The notes under the pieces: generated by a model | Seen by the model: only the letters and a program-made list of their open reading frames with translations | Database searches by the model: none | Told to the model about the DNA's origin: nothing | In this document: positions 50,956 through 60,138 of the stretch, one piece after another | How positions within the stretch are numbered: the first letter of the stretch is position 1 | Layout: each line of letters opens with the position of its first letter | Translations under genes and position numbers: made by a program | Assembly (NCBI GenBank): GCA_049698775.1 | Contig: JBAVYM010000009.1 | Span: 15,616-79,615, forward strand | Length of the DNA stretch: 64,000 bases | Reading direction: 5' to 3' | From: REEB76 sp049698775 | GTDB taxonomy: Bacteria > Pseudomonadota > Gammaproteobacteria > Natronospirales > REEB76

Positions 50956-51434
50956 TGAAAGAAAATGTGCTTGACGTGCTCATGTACCTGTTCGAGAACT
51001 ACCTGGACGATGACGAGGAAGAAACGGAGACCGACCGCGAATCGCTGACCGTGGAACTGGAAGAAGCCGGTTTCCCCAAAGCCGAAATCAACAAGGCCTT
51101 CGACTGGCTGGAGAATCTGGCGACGAATCCGCCGGAAACCGAACCGGTACTCAACCGCCACGATGGCTTTCGCGTGTACGCCGAAGCCGAGCTGGAACGC
51201 CTCACCACCGAATGCCGCGGCTTCATGCAGTATCTGGAAAACATCGGCATCCTCGACGCCGCACAGCGTGAAGTGGTGATCGAGCGCATCATGGCGCTGG
51301 ACAGCAGCGAGATTGACCTGGAACAGGTGAAGTGGATCATCCTCATGGTGTTGTTCAACCGGCCCGGACAGGAAGACGCGTATTCACGCATGGAAGATCT
51401 GGTATTCGATGATTCACTCGGCGTGATGCACTGA
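50952..51434 (+). CDS. smg: Smg family protein (DUF494)
   Basis: 160 residues: MMKENVLDVLMYLFENYLDD at the N-terminus, LTVELEEAGFPKAEINKAFDWL, and IDLEQVKWIILMVLFNRPGQED are diagnostic for Smg, a helical protein of unknown role almost always located between dprA and topA. It overlaps dprA by four bases (ATGA). Confidence 0.94.
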   Translation: MMKENVLDVLMYLFENYLDDDEEETETDRESLTVELEEAGFPKAEINKAFDWLENLATNPPETEPVLNRHDGFRVYAEAELERLTTECRGFMQYLENIGILDAAQREVVIERIMALDSSEIDLEQVKWIILMVLFNRPGQEDAYSRMEDLVFDDSLGVMH

Positions 51435-51452
51435 TTTACAGCGCGCCATGAG

Positions 51453-51484
51453 ACCCGTCACGGCGATCCCGCGGCGGGTTTTTG
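51453..51484 (+). terminator. Possible terminator after smg
   Basis: ACCCG (51453-51457) pairs with CGGGT (51475-51479), followed by a T-run. The stem is short with a GC-rich loop, so confidence is limited. Confidence 0.45.
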
Positions 51485-51556
51485 TTGCCGCTGTGTACGC
51501 CTGACGACCCCTCGGACTTGCCGCCGCACTGACATTTGTAGTATTGCTGTATATAT

Positions 51557-53878
51557 ATGAGTGAAAATCTGGTCATCGTCGAGTCTCCGGCCAAAGCCAA
51601 GACCATCAAGAAGTACCTGGGCAACGGCTTCGAGGTGCTGGCGTCCTACGGTCACGTGCGCGATCTGGTGCCCAAGGAAGGCGCGGTGGATCCAGAAAAG
51701 GATTTCGCGATGAAGTACGCGCCCATCGAACGCAATGAAAAACACGTGGACGCCATCGTCAAGGCGCTCAAGAAGGCCGATGCGCTGTACCTCGCCACTG
51801 ACCCGGACCGCGAAGGCGAGGCCATTTCCTGGCATTTGCATGAAATCCTCAAGGACAAGGGCGCGCTCAAGAACAAGGACGTGCACCGCGTGGTGTTCCA
51901 CGAAATCACGCAGCGCGCCGTGAATGATGCGGTGGCGCATCCGCGCGCGCTGTCCATCGAACTGGTGAATGCCCAGCAGGCGCGGCGCGCGCTGGATTAC
52001 CTGGTCGGCTTCAACCTGTCGCCGCTGCTGTGGAAGAAAATCCGCCGCGGCCTGTCCGCCGGCCGCGTGCAAAGCCCGGCACTGCGCCTGATCGTGGAGC
52101 GCGAGAACGAGATAGACAAATTCAAGACCGAAGAATACTGGACGCTCCTCGCCAATGTGGAGAAAGAGGCGCAGCCCTTCAGTGCGCGGCTGTACCGCTA
52201 TGCCGGCGACAAAGTGGAACAGTTCAGCTTCCGCGATGAAAAATCCACGCGCGCCGCCGAACAGGCGCTGCTCAAGTCCGCAGACGGTCAGCTCACTGTC
52301 GCCTCGGTCGAAAAGAAGCAGCGCAAACGCAATGCTGCACCGCCATTCACCACCTCTACCTTGCAGCAGGAAGCCGCGCGCAAACTCGGCTTCACCGCGC
52401 AACGTACCATGCGCACCGCCCAGCAGTTGTATGAAGGCATAGACCTGAGCGGCGAAGGCCCGGTCGGCCTGATTTCCTACATGCGCACCGACTCGGTGTC
52501 GCTGGCGGCGGAAGCCGTGGCCGAAATCCGCGAGGTGATTCTCAAGCGTTACGGCCAGGATCATCTGCCGGAAGAGCCGCGGGTGTACAAGACCAAATCC
52601 AAGAACGCGCAGGAAGCCCACGAAGCCATCCGCCCCACTTCCGCGGCGCGCGCGCCGGAGGATGTGCATGGCAAGCTCACGGATGAACAGCGCAAGCTCT
52701 ACGATCTCATCTGGAAACGTACCGTCGCCTGCCAGATGGAACAGGCGGTGTTCGACACCGTTACCGCCGATCTGGATGCCGGCCATGACAGCAGTTTCCG
52801 TGCCACCGGCTCGGTGCTGGTGGTGCCGGGATTCATGGCCGTGTACCAGGAAGGCCATGACGACAACGGCATGGACGAGGAAGAACGCCTGCTGCCTCCG
52901 CTCACGCAAGGCGAACACATCGCGCTCAAGGATATATTGTGCGAACAGCATTTCACCGAGCCGCCGCCGCGTTACACGGAAGCCAGCCTGGTCAAGGCGC
53001 TGGAGGAATTCGGCATCGGCCGTCCGTCCACCTACGCAACCATCATCTCCACGCTGCAACAGCGCGAATACGTGGAAATGGACCGCAAGCGTTTCAAACC
53101 CACCGACGTGGGCCGCGTGGTCGCGAAATTCCTCACCGAGCACTTTACCCAGTACGTGGATTACGATTTCACCGCGAAGATGGAAGATGAGCTGGATGCC
53201 GTGTCGCGCGGCGAGAAGGAATGGGTGCCGGTGATGCACGAGTTCTGGGGTCCGTTCAAGAAACTTGTGGACCACAAGGAAGAGAACGTCTCGCGCAAGG
53301 ATGTCACTACCGAGAAGATGGATGAGAAGTGCCCGAAATGCGGCAAACCGCTGTCCATCCGCCTGGGGCGGCGCGGGCGTTTCATCGGCTGCACCGGCTA
53401 TCCGGATTGCGATTACACCCGCAACCTGGACGAGACCGCCGAGCAGGCCGCCGAACCACAGAAAATCGAAGGCCGTCAGTGTCCGCAGTGCGGTTCCGAC
53501 CTCATCATCCGGCGCGGACGCTACGGCAAGTTCATCGGCTGTTCCGGTTATCCCAAGTGCAAATACATCGAGCCCTTGGAAAAACCGCAGGACATGGGCG
53601 TGGAATGTCCCGAATGCCATCAGGGCACTTTCCTCAAACGCAAATCGCGCTATGGCAAGATTTTCTATTCCTGCTCGCGCTATCCGGACTGTAAATACGC
53701 GGTCTGGAATCCGCCGCTGGCGCAGCCGTGTCCAAAATGTGCTTGGCCGATCCTCACCGTCAAGACCACCAAACGCAAAGGTACCGAGCGCGTGTGCCCG
53801 CGCAAGGAATGTGGATTCGCCGAACCCGCGCCGGAACTCGCACCGCCCGCCGAAACCGAAGCGGCCGTCGCCAACTGA
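51557..53878 (+). CDS. topA: DNA topoisomerase I
   Basis: 773 residues. TOPRIM domain (LVIVESPAKAKTIKKYLG, TDPDREGEAISWH), then a type IA core with catalytic Tyr308 in LISYMRTDS, and GIGRPSTYATIISTL. The C-terminus has four zinc-ribbon units: CPKCGKPLSIRLGRRGRF, CPQCGSDLIIRRGRYGKF, CPECHQGTFLKRKSRYGK, and a last unit with CPKC and CPRKEC. It relaxes negative supercoils. The -10-like TGCTGTATATATATGAG overlaps the start region, leaving a short leader. Confidence 0.96.
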   Translation: MSENLVIVESPAKAKTIKKYLGNGFEVLASYGHVRDLVPKEGAVDPEKDFAMKYAPIERNEKHVDAIVKALKKADALYLATDPDREGEAISWHLHEILKDKGALKNKDVHRVVFHEITQRAVNDAVAHPRALSIELVNAQQARRALDYLVGFNLSPLLWKKIRRGLSAGRVQSPALRLIVERENEIDKFKTEEYWTLLANVEKEAQPFSARLYRYAGDKVEQFSFRDEKSTRAAEQALLKSADGQLTVASVEKKQRKRNAAPPFTTSTLQQEAARKLGFTAQRTMRTAQQLYEGIDLSGEGPVGLISYMRTDSVSLAAEAVAEIREVILKRYGQDHLPEEPRVYKTKSKNAQEAHEAIRPTSAARAPEDVHGKLTDEQRKLYDLIWKRTVACQMEQAVFDTVTADLDAGHDSSFRATGSVLVVPGFMAVYQEGHDDNGMDEEERLLPPLTQGEHIALKDILCEQHFTEPPPRYTEASLVKALEEFGIGRPSTYATIISTLQQREYVEMDRKRFKPTDVGRVVAKFLTEHFTQYVDYDFTAKMEDELDAVSRGEKEWVPVMHEFWGPFKKLVDHKEENVSRKDVTTEKMDEKCPKCGKPLSIRLGRRGRFIGCTGYPDCDYTRNLDETAEQAAEPQKIEGRQCPQCGSDLIIRRGRYGKFIGCSGYPKCKYIEPLEKPQDMGVECPECHQGTFLKRKSRYGKIFYSCSRYPDCKYAVWNPPLAQPCPKCAWPILTVKTTKRKGTERVCPRKECGFAEPAPELAPPAETEAAVAN

Positions 53879-53887
53879 CGCGAAACC

Positions 53888-54451
53888 ATGGGTGCACTCC
53901 GCTGGCCGCTGCGTCGCGCACGTGACGTGATTCTGGGCAGCGGCGTCATCGCCTATCCCACGGAATCAGTATTTGGTCTCGGTTGCGATCCGTTGGCATA
54001 CGTCGCGGTGGCACGCATTCTCGCCATCAAGGCGCGCGACGCCAGCAAGGGTTTGATCCTCATCGCCTCACGCATTGAACAACTGCTGCCATTTCTGGCG
54101 CCGTTGACGGATGACATGCGAGAAAAACTGGAAGCGACCTGGCCCGGCCCGGTTACCTGGGTGATCCCGGCCGCGCGCGATCTTCCCGACTGGCTAAGCG
54201 GCGGCCGCGAAACGCTCGCGGTGCGTGTCACCGCACATCCGGTGGCGCGCGCCTTGTGCGAGATGGCCGGCATGGCGCTGGTGTCTACCAGTGCCAACAA
54301 AAGCGGCCAGTCGCCGGCACGCACTGCGTTGCAGGTCCGCGCCCGTTTCCATGACGAGATTGACTACATCGTCCTGGGTGCGGTGGGCGGCTTGAAAAAG
54401 CCAACTGAAATCCGGGATGCGGCGAGCGGCACAATCCTGCGTGCCGGTTGA
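53888..54451 (+). CDS. tsaC: Threonylcarbamoyl-AMP synthase
   Basis: 187 residues, short TsaC (YrdC) form: GSGVIAYPTESVFGLGCDPL, ILAIKARDASKGLILIAS (the KxR substrate motif), WPGPVTWVIPA, and TSANKSGQSPA. It makes threonylcarbamoyl-adenylate for the t6A37 modification of tRNA. It starts 10 bases after topA. Confidence 0.95.
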   Translation: MGALRWPLRRARDVILGSGVIAYPTESVFGLGCDPLAYVAVARILAIKARDASKGLILIASRIEQLLPFLAPLTDDMREKLEATWPGPVTWVIPAARDLPDWLSGGRETLAVRVTAHPVARALCEMAGMALVSTSANKSGQSPARTALQVRARFHDEIDYIVLGAVGGLKKPTEIRDAASGTILRAG

Positions 54452-54454
54452 ATC

Positions 54455-55363
54455 ATGTCTGACATCAACATCCAGGCCGTGAAAATTTACCTGCGTTCGC
54501 TGCAGGACACACTCACCTCGGTGCTGGAAAAGCTTGATGGCAAGGAAAATTTCAAGCGTGATTCCTGGACCCGTGCCGAAGGCGGTGGCGGCGAGAGCCG
54601 CGTGCTGCGTCACGGCGAGCTGTTTGAACAAGCGGGCATCAACTTCTCGCATGTGCACGGCAAAACCCTGCCACCCTCCGCCACCGCTCATCGGCCGGAA
54701 CTGACCGGCCGCGCCTGGCAGGCACTGGGTGTGTCACTGGTATTGCATCCCTGGAATCCGTACGTGCCGACTGCACACATGAACCTGCGCTTCTTCGCGG
54801 CGCTCAAGGAACACGCGGAGCCGGTATGGTGGCTGGGCGGCGGCTTTGATCTCACGCCGTATTACGGTTTCGAGGAAGACGCACGCCATTGGCATGCGAC
54901 CGCGAAATCCGCGTGCCAACCATTCGGCGCCGATGTTTATCCACGCTACAAGCAATGGTGTGACGAATATTTCTTCATCCGCCATCGCAACGAACCACGC
55001 GGCATCGGCGGCCTGTTCTTCGATGACCTGAATGAGTGGGATTTCGAACGCTGCTTCGCCTTTGTCCGCAGCGTCGGCGATCACTTCCTGCCAGCCTACA
55101 CGCCCATCGCGAAGAAACGCCGCAACACCCGCTACAGCGAACGCGAACGCCAGTTCCAGTTGTACCGGCGTGGACGTTACGTGGAATTCAACCTGGTTTA
55201 TGATCGCGGTACGCTGTTCGGCCTGCAATCCGGCGGCCGTACCGAATCCATCCTCATGTCGCTGCCGCCGGAGGTGCGCTGGGAGTACGATTGGAAACCG
55301 GAGCCCGGCTCGCCGGAAGCGGAGCTGGATGAACGATTCCTCAAACCCAGAGACTGGGTGTAG
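54455..55363 (+). CDS. hemF: Oxygen-dependent coproporphyrinogen III oxidase
   Basis: 302 residues: RAEGGGGESRVLRHGELFEQ, GVSLVLHPWNPYVPTAHMNL, WWLGGGFDLTPYYGFEED, RGIGGLFFDDLN and RRGRYVEFNLVYDRGTLFGL are the family blocks and include the conserved His and Asp residues of the active site. It converts coproporphyrinogen III to protoporphyrinogen IX in heme synthesis with oxygen, indicating aerobic growth. It starts four bases after tsaC. Confidence 0.96.
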   Translation: MSDINIQAVKIYLRSLQDTLTSVLEKLDGKENFKRDSWTRAEGGGGESRVLRHGELFEQAGINFSHVHGKTLPPSATAHRPELTGRAWQALGVSLVLHPWNPYVPTAHMNLRFFAALKEHAEPVWWLGGGFDLTPYYGFEEDARHWHATAKSACQPFGADVYPRYKQWCDEYFFIRHRNEPRGIGGLFFDDLNEWDFERCFAFVRSVGDHFLPAYTPIAKKRRNTRYSERERQFQLYRRGRYVEFNLVYDRGTLFGLQSGGRTESILMSLPPEVRWEYDWKPEPGSPEAELDERFLKPRDWV

Positions 55364-55370
55364 GACTAAG

Positions 55371-55410
55371 GTGCTGCGTGCTGCGTGCTGCGTGCTGCGT
55401 GCTGCGTGCA
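55371..55410. repeat. Heptamer tandem repeat (GTGCTGC x 5.7)
   Basis: Five perfect GTGCTGC units followed by GTGCA, between hemF and the VOC gene. A likely slippage-prone repeat. Confidence 0.95.
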
Positions 55411-55426
55411 AAGAAGTTAGGCTGAT

Positions 55427-55849
55427 ATGAAGAACATTCCGCTGTTCCATCTGGCGTTTCCGGTGCGCGACCTGGAAGAAGCGCGGCGTTTCTACGCCGG
55501 CCTGCTCGGTTGCCCAACGGGGCGCGAATCCGATCGCTGGATTGATTTCAACTTTTTCGGCCACCAGCTCGTCGCGCATCTCGCGCCGCCGGAGCACGGC
55601 GCCGCCACCAATCCGGTGGACGGTGAAGACGTGCCAGTACAGCATTTCGGCGTGATTCTCGAATGGAATCAATGGCACCAGCTCGCCGACAAGCTCAAAA
55701 CCGCCGGCGTAAAGTTCATCATCGAACCGGGCATCCGGTTCAAAGGCCAAGTGGGTGAACAGGCCACCATGTTCTTCAAAGATCCCAGCGGAAATGCGCT
55801 GGAGCTCAAGTCGTTCCGGGATATGTCGCAGGTTTTTGCCCGGGAGTAA
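55427..55849 (+). CDS. VOC family (glyoxalase/dioxygenase-like) protein
   Basis: 140 residues with two beta-alpha-beta-beta-beta modules: FHLAFPVRDLEEARRFYAGL and a C-terminal FFKDPSGNALELKSF with the metal-ligand Glu. His8, His in VQHFGVILE and the final Glu could form a metal site. The family includes glyoxalase I, dioxygenases and resistance proteins; the substrate is unknown. It lies 17 bases after the heptamer repeat. Confidence 0.88.
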   Translation: MKNIPLFHLAFPVRDLEEARRFYAGLLGCPTGRESDRWIDFNFFGHQLVAHLAPPEHGAATNPVDGEDVPVQHFGVILEWNQWHQLADKLKTAGVKFIIEPGIRFKGQVGEQATMFFKDPSGNALELKSFRDMSQVFARE

Positions 55850-56062
55850 TCAAGAAATATGAATGAGGGCTTCCGCGGTCGCTCCCGGCTTCTTGCCTCA
55901 CGCGACACTCGTACATCCCTGTACAGCGCCCGCACGGCAGGTGACTCTTGTTTCGGCAAAAGTCATCAAAACCATTCCCCCCCCACCGGAGCGCGGGCCG
56001 TCGAAACGGCGTCTGCCCTGCGCCCTTCCTTCGCTACGGGTTCAAAAAAGTAAGTCGGGAAC
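55850..56062. other. Gene-free spacer with common intergenic repeat sequence
   Basis: No gene seen. It contains segments of a kind common between genes in this group (for example TTTCGGCAAAAGTCATCAAA) and a C8 run near 55977. It separates the GC-rich VOC gene from the low-GC gene at 56063-56818. Confidence 0.5.
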
Positions 56063-56818
56063 TCATGCAAAAAGTTCTTTTTCAATTCTGGCCATGTACT
56101 TGTTGGTATAAAAAAGATCTGGCTCATGTCGGGCAGGACGAACTAGAATCCTAAAATCTGGCGCAGCGGGAGAATTGGCATCAAAGGTGACTAAACCAAT
56201 ACCAAATATCTGGCATAACGAATCGAGGCGTGCAATTTCCTCGTCTTGCGATTGATGTGGAACAACCAAATAAACCTTGTGGCTAAAGAGCTTGTAGGCA
56301 CATGCCTGCCCAAAAGCCGTAACAAGTTGTAGAGAGTCTGTTTTTATCTCAGCAGCGACTATTTCTACCGGTCCTTTAATAATATCACTACGCTTTGATT
56401 CAAGTTTACCGATTACATCTGGTGTACCCCATTTATCCTTAAAAGTATTTCCTCCAAGCGCAATTGCATGTGTGACATCTTCAATATCATTTTTGAGCCA
56501 ATCTGCAAATGGCGTATAAAAGTCCTCTTCCTTAATTTTACCGACAGAGTATTGAGCAGCGGGTTTAATTTCAAGAGTCTCTAATTCAGATGGTCTGTAC
56601 TTCAGTAGGCGAAAAAGACCCTTGGAAGGTTTGTAGACTTTATCTGGAAAAGTTGCATCAAGGTTCCATATACACCCGTTAATGGTATTTGGGTTGAACT
56701 CCCTGTCCGCAGCTTGAATTTTCGAGTGAAGCTCAGAATAACGCAAGCCTTCGGGGTGCTGCTCGAGTAATTCAAATGCTCTTTCTTTGATACGTTCAGT
56801 AACCTTATGAGATTGCAT
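56063..56818 (-). CDS. Orphan HTH plus PD-(D/E)XK nuclease-like protein, low GC
   Basis: 251 residues from MQSHKVTERI. The N-terminal 75 residues look like a winged-helix (IKERAFELLEQHPEGLRYSELHSKIQ...NTINGCIWNLD). The C-terminal half has a PD-(D/E)XK-like pattern: GTPDVIGK followed by VEIVAAEIKTD, then SLQLVTAFGQACAYKLFSHKVYLV, as in restriction-like and Holliday-junction-type nucleases. The gene is markedly AT-richer than its neighbours, which suggests recent transfer. No methyltransferase is next to it. Product inferred, not established. Confidence 0.65.
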   Translation of the reverse strand: MQSHKVTERIKERAFELLEQHPEGLRYSELHSKIQAADREFNPNTINGCIWNLDATFPDKVYKPSKGLFRLLKYRPSELETLEIKPAAQYSVGKIKEEDFYTPFADWLKNDIEDVTHAIALGGNTFKDKWGTPDVIGKLESKRSDIIKGPVEIVAAEIKTDSLQLVTAFGQACAYKLFSHKVYLVVPHQSQDEEIARLDSLCQIFGIGLVTFDANSPAAPDFRILVRPARHEPDLFYTNKYMARIEKELFA

Positions 56819-56884
56819 GACCAGCTCCAACCCGAAGTTGACGTGAGAACTGTAGTTTATTCTCCATCCTTCGAGCAAGTAATA

Positions 56885-57841
56885 TCATTTCTCGATCCTG
56901 TCCAACCACACCGCCAAACCCTTGGCGTTCAAATCCACGTCCATGGCCAGCCACGAATCTACCGTGGCCTGATCCAGGATACAGCCGTATTCGCGCACAC
57001 GCTGCACCAGCCAGGCGTGCATCAGGGTCTTCATGCAGGTGATGCGCTGCTCGCCCCGTCCTGTACAGGCGCGCGCAATCTGCACATACGCGTCAAGACA
57101 GGTGTGCATATCGGACGCGAGTCGTGACAGCTCGCCAACGCGGCTGTAATGGGTGAGATATACCGCCTGCGGCTCGAATGACATGATGCGGTCCAGGGAG
57201 GCGTGCGCCTGATCCGGATCGAAGTGCACCGGTGTGGTGGCAGGAAAGATGAACGCGCCCTTGCCGGTGTCGAATATGCGGTAGGAAATGCCGAAGCTGT
57301 CGCCGGTAAACACGCTTTGGCTTTCTGCGTCCACGATGCAGTAGTGATGCAGGGCGTGACCGGGCGTATGGATACACAAGAACTCGCTGCCGTCCAGCCG
57401 GAAGCGGGCGTTGTCGTGCACTTCCATGATGCGTTGCGCTGGAATCGGCGGGATTTGCCCGTAGAGCCGCGCAAATTCCGCTTCGCCGTACACCGCCTTG
57501 GTACCGGCGATGAGTTTGGCTGGATCGGCCAAGTGCGCGGCACCGCGTGGATGCACCAGCGCCCTGGCGTTAGGCAGATGTCTCATCAGCTCGCCAGCGC
57601 CACCCGCATGGTCCAGGTGCACGTGGGTCAGGAAAACATAGTCCACGTCTGCAGGATCTATTCGCTTCGCGGCCAGGGCCTTGAGCAGGAGCGGCACGGA
57701 ATGAGTGGTGCCGGTGTCCACGAATGCCGCGCGGCGGCCGCGGACGATCAGATGGCTGGCATCCAGCCGCGGGCGCACATAATCCGTATCAATAGCGCTG
57801 ATGCCATACTCGAAGTCGCAGAGGTCGGGAAGTGCAGGCAT
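56885..57841 (-). CDS. MBL-fold metallo-hydrolase
   Basis: 318 residues of the metallo-beta-lactamase superfamily. The metal motif is LTHVHLDHAGG (His73, His75, Asp77, His78), with further ligands in HTPGHALHHYCIV and FTGDSFG. The C-terminal helical part resembles glyoxalase II-like hydrolases. Probably a hydrolase of a thioester or lactone; substrate unknown. It lies 39 bases after rimO in the same direction. Confidence 0.87.
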   Translation of the reverse strand: MPALPDLCDFEYGISAIDTDYVRPRLDASHLIVRGRRAAFVDTGTTHSVPLLLKALAAKRIDPADVDYVFLTHVHLDHAGGAGELMRHLPNARALVHPRGAAHLADPAKLIAGTKAVYGEAEFARLYGQIPPIPAQRIMEVHDNARFRLDGSEFLCIHTPGHALHHYCIVDAESQSVFTGDSFGISYRIFDTGKGAFIFPATTPVHFDPDQAHASLDRIMSFEPQAVYLTHYSRVGELSRLASDMHTCLDAYVQIARACTGRGEQRITCMKTLMHAWLVQRVREYGCILDQATVDSWLAMDVDLNAKGLAVWLDRIEK

Positions 57842-57880
57842 GCCGTTGCTCCGTGGTACGGCCGCATTCTACTCCGCGGT

Positions 57881-59221
57881 TCAGGTCGGACGGGCAAACA
57901 GATCGTAATGATCGCTGCGAATGACGCACACGCGGGCAAACTGTCCGGGTTTCATTTTGCCCGCATCGACAATCCGTACCACACCATCAATCTCCGGCGC
58001 GTCGGCGAAACTGCGCGCCACGGCGGTGTCGCCCGTCACGTTGTCCACCAACACCTGCATCTCGCGGCCGACAAAACGCTTGAGGCGCGCGGCGCTGATT
58101 TTCGCCTGCGCTTCCATGAACAATCGGCGACGTGCCTCGGCAACTTCGGCCGGCACCCAATCCGGCAACGCGTTGGCATCGGCACCGTCCACCGGCGAAT
58201 AGCCGAAGCAACCAACGCGGTCCAATTGTGCTTCCTGCATGAATTCCAGCAGTTCCTGAAAATCCTGCTCGGTCTCGCCGGGAAACCCCACAATAAACGT
58301 GGAGCGGATGGTGAGCTCCGGGCAAATCCCGCGCCATTCGCGGATGCGTTGCAGCGCCTTCTCACTGGCAGCCGGCCGGCGCATGGCCTTGAGAATTCTC
58401 GGGTTGGCGTGCTGCAGCGGGATGTCCAGATACGGCAGCAGCCTGCCTTCCGCCATCAACGGAATCACCTCGCTCACGTGCGGATACGGATAGACGTAGT
58501 GCAATCGCACCCACACACCGAGTTCCCCCAACGCACGGCACAGATCAGTCATGTGGGTGCGGTATTCAAGGCCGCGCCAAACATCGCCCGCGTATTTTAT
58601 ATCCACGCCGTAGGCGGAGGTGTCTTGCGCCACCACCAGCAGTTCCTTCACGCCGTCGCGCACCAGGGCTTCTGCTTCGCGCATGACTTCGCCGATGCGG
58701 CGGCTCACCAGCTCGCCGCGCAGTTTCGGGATGATGCAGAAGCTGCAGCGATGGTTGCAGCCTTCGGAGATTTTCAGATACGCATAATGGCGCGGCGTGA
58801 GTTTGATGCCGCTGGCCGGCAGCAGATCCACATACGGATTGCGTGGCGGCGGCGGAAGTTGCGCATGCACCGCCTGCATCACGGATGGGTAGTCGTGCGG
58901 ACCGGTGATGGCGAGCACGTCCGGATGGCGTGCACGGATCAGTGCCTCGCGTTTGCCGAGACAGCCGGTGACAATGACCTTGCCGTTTTCGGCGAGCGCT
59001 TCACCGATGGCATCAAGGGATTCCTGCTGCGCCGCCTCGATGAAGCCGCAGGTATTCACCACCACCACGTCTGCCTCACGGTAACCGCCGACGACTTCGT
59101 AACCCTCGACGCGCAGTTGCGTGAGGATGCGCTCGGAATCCACCAGCGCCTTGGGGCAGCCGAGGCTCACGAAACCCACTTTCGGAGTAGCCGGTACAGA
59201 ACGCTTGGAGACAGCGGGCAT
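57881..59221 (-). CDS. rimO: Ribosomal protein S12 methylthiotransferase
   Basis: 446 residues. The N-terminal MTTase domain carries Cys22, Cys58 and Cys87 for one 4Fe-4S cluster (VGFVSLGCPKALVDSE, VNTCGF, TGCLGK). The radical SAM domain has CNHRCSFC (Cys155, Cys159, Cys162). A TRAM domain closes the protein. It adds a methylthio group to Asp88 of S12. Full length. Confidence 0.95.
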   Translation of the reverse strand: MPAVSKRSVPATPKVGFVSLGCPKALVDSERILTQLRVEGYEVVGGYREADVVVVNTCGFIEAAQQESLDAIGEALAENGKVIVTGCLGKREALIRARHPDVLAITGPHDYPSVMQAVHAQLPPPPRNPYVDLLPASGIKLTPRHYAYLKISEGCNHRCSFCIIPKLRGELVSRRIGEVMREAEALVRDGVKELLVVAQDTSAYGVDIKYAGDVWRGLEYRTHMTDLCRALGELGVWVRLHYVYPYPHVSEVIPLMAEGRLLPYLDIPLQHANPRILKAMRRPAASEKALQRIREWRGICPELTIRSTFIVGFPGETEQDFQELLEFMQEAQLDRVGCFGYSPVDGADANALPDWVPAEVAEARRRLFMEAQAKISAARLKRFVGREMQVLVDNVTGDTAVARSFADAPEIDGVVRIVDAGKMKPGQFARVCVIRSDHYDLFARPT

Positions 59222-59366
59222 GAAGTATTCCGCAAAATGGGGCGCGTATGCTACGCCGCCCTGGCAACGGCTGGCAAGAAAATCCGACGCCTTTCAGTTA
59301 CCGATCCATGCACCGGCCATGCTTCGCGCAGCCAGGTGTTTGCACGGCGGTTTTGCCGTTTCCGGT

Positions 59367-59840
59367 TTACAACGCCGCCTGCACATCGGCCCGCAGTTGC
59401 TTGTCCTCCGGCACGGTCTTGGGCAAATAGCGTTTGACGATCCTGCCGTCCTTGCCGATCAGGAATTTCTCGAAATTCCACTGGATGTCGGCGCCGCCGG
59501 TCTCACTCTTCAGCCATTGGTACAAGGGGTGCGCGCCGGCGCCATTCACTTCGATCTTGGCGGTAAGCGGAAAGCTCACGTCGTAGTTCAGACTGCAGAA
59601 CTGCTTGATCTGGTCTTCGCTGCCAGGCTCCTGCTGGCCGAACTGGTTGCACGGCAGACCCAGCACCACGAAGCTGCGATCCTTGAACTCACGGTAGAGT
59701 TTTTCCAGTCCCGCGTATTGCGGAGTCAGGCCGCATTCGCTGGCCACGTTCACCACCAGCACCGCCTGGCCCTTGAAGTCCTTGAGCGATTGATCCTGAC
59801 CCTGGATGGTCTTGATCCGGAAATCATGGAAACTGGACAT
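59367..59840 (-). CDS. Glutathione peroxidase family protein
   Basis: 157 residues from MSSFHDFRIKTIQGQDQSLK, a thioredoxin-fold peroxidase with Cys36 in NVASECGLTPQY, Gln in LPCNQFGQQEPGS (which also carries the resolving Cys) and WNFEKFLI. It reduces hydroperoxides, probably with thioredoxin as donor. GAGGAA lies nine bases before this ATG. The frame stays open upstream through a membrane-protein-like segment to 60119, so a longer fused product is possible. Confidence 0.92.
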   Translation of the reverse strand: MSSFHDFRIKTIQGQDQSLKDFKGQAVLVVNVASECGLTPQYAGLEKLYREFKDRSFVVLGLPCNQFGQQEPGSEDQIKQFCSLNYDVSFPLTAKIEVNGAGAHPLYQWLKSETGGADIQWNFEKFLIGKDGRIVKRYLPKTVPEDKQLRADVQAAL

Positions 59841-60119
59841 GGCGGGTTCCTCGGCGATGTGAGACGTAGTATCGGATTGTGCGCCGCGCAACAAGCGGAG
59901 AACAACGCCGCCCACCGTGATTATGACGAAGCCACCAACCTGCCAGGGCCAGGCGATCTGCGGAAACAGCATGAGCGCGAAGCCCACGATGCCTGCGGCG
60001 ATGGCGGCAATCACCAGCCAGCGGCGCAACACCCAAACGTCCGCAATCCCGAGCACGATGGCCAGCAGCCACCAGTCAAGAAAGTTCAGAGATTCCAACG
60101 CGTAGCCAGCGGCATTCAT
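59841..60119 (-). pseudogene. NfeD-like membrane segment in frame with glutathione peroxidase
   Basis: 93 codons (MNAAGYALESLNFLDWWLLA onward) with three hydrophobic helices, like the membrane part of short NfeD-type proteins. The C-terminal OB-fold of NfeD is absent; the frame runs straight into the peroxidase. Either a truncated gene or the N-terminal anchor of a fused peroxidase. Confidence 0.5.
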
Positions 60120-60138
60120 GCACCGCGCATCATACCGC

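Noticed and set aside
51458..53620. 720-codon open frame opposite topA
   Set aside because: topA motifs, including the active-site Tyr and four zinc ribbons, are on the other strand. This frame is a shadow.
55371..55410. CRISPR-like repeats
   Set aside because: Simple heptamer tandem repeat without spacers; no cas genes in the window.
57203..59437. 744-codon open frame on the plus strand opposite rimO and the MBL hydrolase
   Set aside because: Lies antisense to two well-conserved genes. Composition is rich in His/Arg/Gln with no domain pattern. It is a GC-bias shadow.
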